Shown one piece after another: positions 58,247 to 64,000 of a stretch of 64,000 nt of DNA. Source of the DNA: Straminergon stramineum. Lineage: Eukaryota; Streptophyta; Bryopsida; Hypnales; Calliergonaceae. Position numbers and translations under genes: made by a program. The first letter of the stretch is position 1. Each line of letters opens with the position of its first letter. The stretch covers positions 46,721,218-46,785,217 of the forward strand of contig OY987263.1 in assembly GCA_963920665.1 (NCBI GenBank), written 5' to 3'. The notes beneath the pieces were generated by a model that had not been told where the DNA came from, did no database searches, and was given only the letters and a program-made list of their open reading frames with translations.

Positions 58247-58810
58247 CAACCTTGCATGCCCAAGGCCTTTTTAGAACATCTAGGAATTTTCTCTAAAGTG
58301 AATAAAATGCCAACTTTTTCATAATATTTATCAAGATTTGTAGAAATGTAATTGCAAAAATTCTAACTATATACATTAGAGATCACTAAGGAAAATATAG
58401 CACAACAATATCACTTATGTATTGAAAGATCATAACATTCAATCAATAGATTGTTAAAACTGCAAATGCAATTTGAACTTCTTCGATCTTGTTTTCACAT
58501 GTCTAATCAAATAAGTTGGTCACTAGAAGAATATAAGGTTTGAAGGCCTAACATAAAAAACTACAAGGAATTTTTAGTTTCTCGAAATGTACTCTAAATC
58601 TTTTTAAATGAATTTCTAATGCAGTTTTTCCTCCAACATTTGGTGAATTTGACGCTCATTTCCAAGAGTCCTTAACAATATGGAAAGTGAAGATCATCAA
58701 AGAAGTTTTCAAAACTATTGACTACTCATAATTGCGACTTCGTTTGGTTTTCTTTCACTTCAAAGTTTTGCAAACACCAGATTTTGGTGCTTTTGGCTAT
58801 TAGGGGTTAA
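58247..58810 (-). mobile_element. Family B TTAA-type MITE, copy B4 (inverted)
   Basis: In reverse complement it starts at TTAACCCCTAATAGCC (TTAA 58807-58810), runs through 'caaaactttgaag' and 'ggaaatgagcgtcaaat', and ends AAAGGCCTTGGGCATGCAAGG. The left terminus in forward orientation is decayed. It is a clear but older copy. Confidence 0.75.
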
Positions 58811-60361
58811 GATGAGATTGTATTCGTAGGAATATTTCTAGAAATCTATATATGATTTTTTGTATGTGATGTCTGTTTTGAAAAATTATTTTTTTAAGGA
58901 ACCCCACGCGCATTTGGCATTGCAAGTTACTTCACAAACTTCCATATTCTTATTTCTTCAAAAATATGAAGTACAGTAGTCTACTCTTAAATCGACTGCC
59001 TTCTTGAAATTGATCCTAGATTTTAGCCCAGAATGGACATTTACTGGTCCTTAAATCGTTAGTTCATACTTAATGAACGAATTATGAATGAAAAGCGTGT
59101 ACATTAGAATCTATAAGAGATCGCTTTAAGGTTTGGATACATATGGTTCTTGCATTTGATTCAATCTAATTTTAAATGCACTCATAAGTGGATATTCTTG
59201 ATATTATATTGATGTAAAGCCAACTTTGGCGGGCCAACTATTTTTTCATGAATAAAAAATTTGTGAATACAATTTGACACAAGCATGGTTGCATTCAGGA
59301 ACATGGTTTGTTATTTATTGCAAATTCACATGTTTGTTCTTGGTTTTCCCATCTCTCATTATAAACCACATGTGTATGCTTTTTGCCAAATCTACTGTCA
59401 TAACTACATGCCTAGGACAAAAAAATTTGAAAATTCATAAGTAATTCAAAAAGACTTGGAAAAATACAAAACCACTTGTGCTCTAAACTACATGTATTTT
59501 TCTTTCTCTGAAAAATAAACCAAAAACATTTTCGTCTACAAAAACCCATGAAAAAAGAAGACCAACCCTTAAATGGTTGCTTTAAGAGTAGACTACCTTA
59601 AGCTTGATATATCCATATTGGATGTAAAATTGACATACGGAATTAACCTCCAAATCTGTGCAACGGTTATTACTATCACTTTCATTCCTATACTATTACT
59701 GACATACGAATAACAGATAAAATTAATAAAAATTGGATGACTCTCTATTAACTCAAAAGCTTTCATCTCGATCCGTTCTGACGGTACTAGGGTTCTGGAG
59801 AAACTGACGGCAGCATTTGGAGAATAAACTAGGAAACAAACTTAGCATTGGCGACCCAAAACCTAAATCTTCAATGCTCCTGTTCGATCGCTATTGCTAC
59901 CACTAGTTGCACTTGACACTAACCACTTGTTCGTGACAGCCTACTTGGAGTTGTGTTGCTGCAAAGGTGATATGGACATGGAGGAGGACTTCCTACCATC
60001 AAAACTGATTCTTGCATCACCAACAATTAGGTGCGTGCAGTCATTTTCTTCCCCTAATGAGCTTGGAAAGTGCATATTCCCAAACTCTTAATTGTTGAAA
60101 GTTTGTCGCCACCTATTCTTTTTGTATATGCGCTTACTAATCCCTGATTACTTCATCATCTTCTAATTACAACACAGGCAGCATCTACATTTCAATAGGA
60201 AATGATTGTCTGCCTACTACAAAACAACGTTGGTGCATTGCGAGACAGAGAAAGGTACACAAAATTGAACCTTCTTTCTCTTACTTTGGTCGTCTATGCT
60301 TTCTAAATCGTTGTATGTTGCCCTTGGCTACCAACTCTTTGAGATGACAGAGAGGGAGGAA
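58811..60361. other. Intergenic DNA containing a TIR element
   Basis: Apart from the element at 58976-59596, only short frames were seen. Confidence 0.45.
58976..59596. mobile_element. 621-bp element with perfect 16-bp TIRs
   Basis: GTAGTCTACTCTTAAA at the left is the exact inverse of TTTAAGAGTAGACTAC at the right. The interior is AT-rich without an ORF. No target duplication could be read. Confidence 0.55.
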
Positions 60362-60598
60362 CCCCGATGAACAGTGATCCTCCGTGCTTGCGGAAGGTCA
60401 CTGTTCATCGGGGCTTCAAAAATTTTCTTTGCTGTTGCTAATAGCGTTTGGAAAAAGAAATTGAAATGAGTAGTGACCCTTCGCACACGTGGAGGGTCAC
60501 TATTCATTGGATCTCCAAAAATTGTAAATTGCATTCAGAAAAAAAATACTATTCACAATGAACAGTGACCCTCTGTGTGCGTGGAGGGTCATTATTCC
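60362..60598. repeat. Three tandem hairpin units (AGTGACCCTCC type)
   Basis: Unit 1 (60362-60413) has 23-nt arms around a 6-nt loop, 21 of 23 pairing, with core GAACAGTGA and TCACTGTTC. Units 2 (about 60466-60510) and 3 (about 60556-60598) have the same GTGACCCT / AGGGTCA core with changed loops. Spacing is about 95-100 bp. Confidence 0.7.
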
Positions 60599-63500
60599 CA
60601 AATGACCAAAAATTACTGTTCACTTCAATAATTATGCTTGCAAGTGTTGTTCGTAGGTACGGGGAGCTAGATGGTGCTACTCGAGATGGATAGACAACGT
60701 TGAATTTAAGAACTAGGTAAGACTGCTTACTTTGTTGTTCATTTTCACTTTCGTGTTGCGACTTCTATTTTGTGAACTCCGTCAACAAATCTTCGTGCGC
60801 GCCATCGTCCTCCTCTTCATCTTCTCCCCCTAAGCCAGGATGTGCTTCAAGCGGTCTTCTATCTAGTTAGCTTCATCTTTCCACCATCTCGCACCCCAAC
60901 TCCCCTCTAAATTTTATTCGTCAATGCTGTGCGAGGAGGTGTAAAGTCACTTTCTGACTTCAGAGTTGTCCACCTGTCAGTGCTAAGCTAGTAGTTTGCA
61001 GCTTTTGGTGCCCAAGTCGTGGCCTAAACTGAACTTGTAAGAATTCTCTCTTGTGCTACAGTGTTGTATTATTCAAAATTCTTGGGAGGACAGCGATTTG
61101 GAGTGTAGGAGATTTGTGATTGCTTGTTCGTTGGCTCTGTTGGCCAAAATCCTTGTTCTCCATGTTTGATGCCACTACAAGAATCAAAATTCTAAGAGTG
61201 AGAGAGAAGCATGTTGGTTGAATTTGTTGTTCTTGTTGATTCAAGCGTGTGTGATGGTAAATTCTCATATTAGCAATCTAGTAGGCCAACGATGAAGTAG
61301 ATTAAACGTGACTAAGTAGTGGAAAACTGATTGAAAAGTGTAGGTCAAGGACCTTAGACATTCCTGTAAATGTGTAGTCATTCATGTTCAAGTTCCAATC
61401 TATTGATCAATGATCATGACAAAAAATGTTACGAAGTTATGTAGGATTTTTGCACAAAGTTTGAGTGAGTTGCAATACCTTCCTGTGCTGTTTGTTTGTG
61501 TCTATTTTTGAAGAAGAAGCGTTCATGCTTCACGAGTCCTCCTACAATATAGTAGAAAGAGCGTGAGTTCTGAGAGAAATTGAGGAAGAAAATATGTATA
61601 CAAAATAGTTACAAGAAGAACGACCTCAACCTACAAGTCTCTTTGAATTCAATTCCTAGGATGCTCTAATTGTCTTGTTCAATTTCTCCTTGTGTAACTC
61701 CTTGCACAAGCTTCTCATTAAGATTCTCTCGATTTCTCGATGTGTTGTATCTGATTAAACAATAGAGGTACTTAAAGCAACCTCATGACATCAAAATACT
61801 ACGTAATCTTCAAAAAATTGTCTAGATTGATTTGACGAAAAAGTATATAATGTTACATGTAAAGGAAAATTTGAGTACCAGAGAGTTGGAGAATTCGAAA
61901 ATCACAAGCCTCTCAAATAGGTTGATTAAATGTGACACAAAGTTTTTACGGCTTCTTTAGTGACAAGAAGTCGTTATAGGTTTCTTCATTGGCTATCTAC
62001 CTAGTTTGGAATAGTCCAAGTATATCGAATGCGATAGATGGCAATGCAGAATAGTGTCCAAATAATAATAGTCACTACTTTGCATTCACCAGCAACGGTT
62101 GTGGGACAATTGGAGATAATATTATTGGTTTCATATATGAAGCTCCTTTGAAGGACCGAGTTCCATTGCTTTGCCACAGTTAAAAGGAAAATAGAGAACA
62201 TTACAATCCTCTAAAACGTACATATTGATACATGATCAGAGAATGAAGATGAAAATGTAATAAAATCTCTTTTATTCTTTTAATAACCATCTCTAACCAA
62301 TTTGCAAAGCCTCTGAAAATGAACAATGTCAAAGTGAGAATGTATGGAATCTTGAACACCAAGGTAATATGTCTAGTACTACAACAGGGAAATCTTTGGC
62401 AAGGTTGTACAGACGCCTGGACATCGAGATGTCTAGAGAGACGTTCAGTGTCCGCGTTTGTGAGCGACAAATTACCCACCTTTGGTAATTTGCGAACACA
62501 ATCAAGTTCTCGGTTTCGACTAAGTGACTCCTACTTCAGGGTGTCTAAGCATGGTCCACTGTGCCTTCCAAGTAATGGATCTTTTTACTAAGTGCCTAAG
62601 TGACCCCCAATTGCAAGATTTGCTTAAACTACTTCCAATGTTTTGGGCCGACCAAATGGAGGGCCTGTTGGATGATTTGGATGGGACCCACACCAATGCA
62701 AAACTATCCTAGGAAAAATCTAGTTCATCTCGTCCCATTTCTAAACATATAAGACTCGACCTTATCCGACCTTCCTAGCCAAAGTTATGGGTGGATGAAG
62801 TTTGACCGCTACTTGGTTCCTCAAACTTCATCCATCTATTACACCTAGTTCCCCAATTCATAAAGGTCCTAAATTTTGGGGGATAGTTCACAAGGATTTC
62901 CCCTACCCAGATCTGGAGTTGGACCTTGATCAGGGATTTCTACTGAATTTTCATCTAGGCCTTACCCAAACTTCATCCACTAATTTCTCCTAGCCTATCA
63001 CTCGGAATTGACTTTTGTCTTCGGCCCTGGACTCTAATTGGGAGCCTCCTCCTAATGTGTTTAATTCTCTATCAGACACGGAGTTTAGCTATTCTTCATC
63101 CAATTTGACCCTAAACTTCATCCAATGATAACTTCCTCAATTTTCATATGATTTGGGCGTGCCTTAGGGTTTTAGAAAGCCACGGCTTCCCTCTTTACAC
63201 CTATGTCTCTAGAAATGACCTGACCTATGGTCCTATGGGTCTGACCTAGGGGTAGGCCTCGGCTCAAGCTACTAAATTCTAGTTAGAGCCCTAAGGAAAG
63301 TTTGGGGAGGTTGAACTCATACCTCGGAACTTGAGTCACCGCTCACGCCCATCAGAAGCTCTACCTCCTCCGCCATGAACTCCCATGCCTTGAGACAACG
63401 AACCACTGTTTTGATCATAAAATAAATTGGTACAAGGATTTAATTATCAATTATTTCTCCTATTTCTTTCCTCCTCCCTTCCTTCCTTTCCTCCACACTT

Positions 63501-64000
63501 TAAGGTGGTCCAACTAACCCCCGATCTTCCTACTAAGCTAATCTTTAGTACGCATCATCCCTCCTTCCAAGTTGAGCTACTTCTTACGTCCTACATTTAC
63601 GTCTCACACTTAATCTCGGGGTGATTACCTACTTCTAATCCAAGGGCCTAAGTAAGTCTTGAGGATTTTGCCCCATCCTACCTACTTTTTCCCTCCTTCT
63701 TCAAATTGCCCTCTCTCTTGTCACCTTCTCATTCTCTTGTCTGTTTTGTTGCCTTAATGGTGGTTTATGAGAGATAGGGAGTTGGATTCCCCGCCCTGAT
63801 GGTTGCTTAGTGTGGTTGAGTTTGTTGTAGACCTTCTCTCTTCTTTCGCCTTGATTACTGGCCTTTTTTTCTTCTCCCCTTGGACAGCCCTTTTCTTTCT
63901 TCTTCCCCCCCTAACTTGGACAACCTTCCTCTGTGACCCCGTATCGCATCCTGACCCTCACAGTGACCCAGTGTCACACCCAACTTCCCAAGGACCCGGT
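60599..64000. other. Intergenic DNA; composition changes from about 62500
   Basis: No gene supported. From about 62500 to the window end the DNA is less AT-rich and pyrimidine-rich, with repeated 'acttcatcca' words near 62820-63120. The last bases (about 63975: CAGTGTCACACCCAACTTC) have the TGTCACACCC form seen at starts of some plant LTRs. Nothing confirms an LTR within the window. Confidence 0.3.

Noticed and set aside
63920..64000. LTR start (TGTCACACCC-like) at the window end
   Set aside because: A single short motif, no second LTR, primer-binding site or polyprotein inside the window.
1..64000. tRNA, rRNA or CRISPR features
   Set aside because: I found no T-arm/anticodon pattern, rRNA-like stretch or regular repeat-spacer array.

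Overview
The window is nuclear DNA of a land plant. Spliceosomal introns of roughly 140-840 bp, GT-AG junctions, GC-richer exons in very AT-rich intergenic DNA, telo-box/site II promoter motifs and plant-type proteins (a VAMP72 R-SNARE, a six-BRCT MEI1-like protein, an F-box protein) all point there. The single-exon fucose-permease-like transporter and the intron-poor MEI1 gene fit a bryophyte or other early-diverging land plant better than a flowering plant. I cannot name the species, and the lineage call is inference.

There are seven gene calls, six of them firm. An F-box gene (5.8-7.6 kb, +, 4 exons) is followed by an unrecognised candidate exon (9.4-9.9 kb) and decayed gene pieces. A three-TM membrane-protein gene (20.4-21.6 kb, +) lies 42 bp upstream of, and in the same frame as, a 134-aa ORF (21.6-22.0 kb, +). 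A VAMP72-type longin R-SNARE (29.2-30.8 kb, +, 4 exons) comes next. A MEI1/TopBP1-like six-BRCT gene (33.5-37.3 kb, -, 2 exons) is divergent from a small Lys-rich, probably nuclear or nucleolar protein gene (38.9-40.7 kb, +, 4 exons). A FucP-type MFS transporter (45.6-46.9 kb, +, single coding exon) is the last. A decayed transposase-like gene lies on the minus strand at 54.1-56.9 kb.

Most of the rest is small non-autonomous transposons, often nested. The clearest group (called families A-D here) has ends beginning CCCYTRAAYGCC or CCCTCAA and sits in TTAA sites, as piggyBac-type elements do. Two of these families form an A-B-A-B array at 16.5-18.3 kb, and family D is supported by a paralogous empty site. 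Other units are two copies of an element with a 106-bp near-perfect palindrome (2.8-3.6 and 15.1-15.6 kb), a 3.7-kb nest of inverted repeats (10.4-14.1 kb), a ~310-bp hairpin (50.8-51.1 kb), a Stowaway-like element inside the MEI1 intron, and several TIR-bounded MITEs. The genes look like ordinary housekeeping loci rather than one pathway. The novelty is in the TTAA-element group, the palindromic elements, the odd gene pair at 21.6 kb and the possibly transferred sugar transporter.
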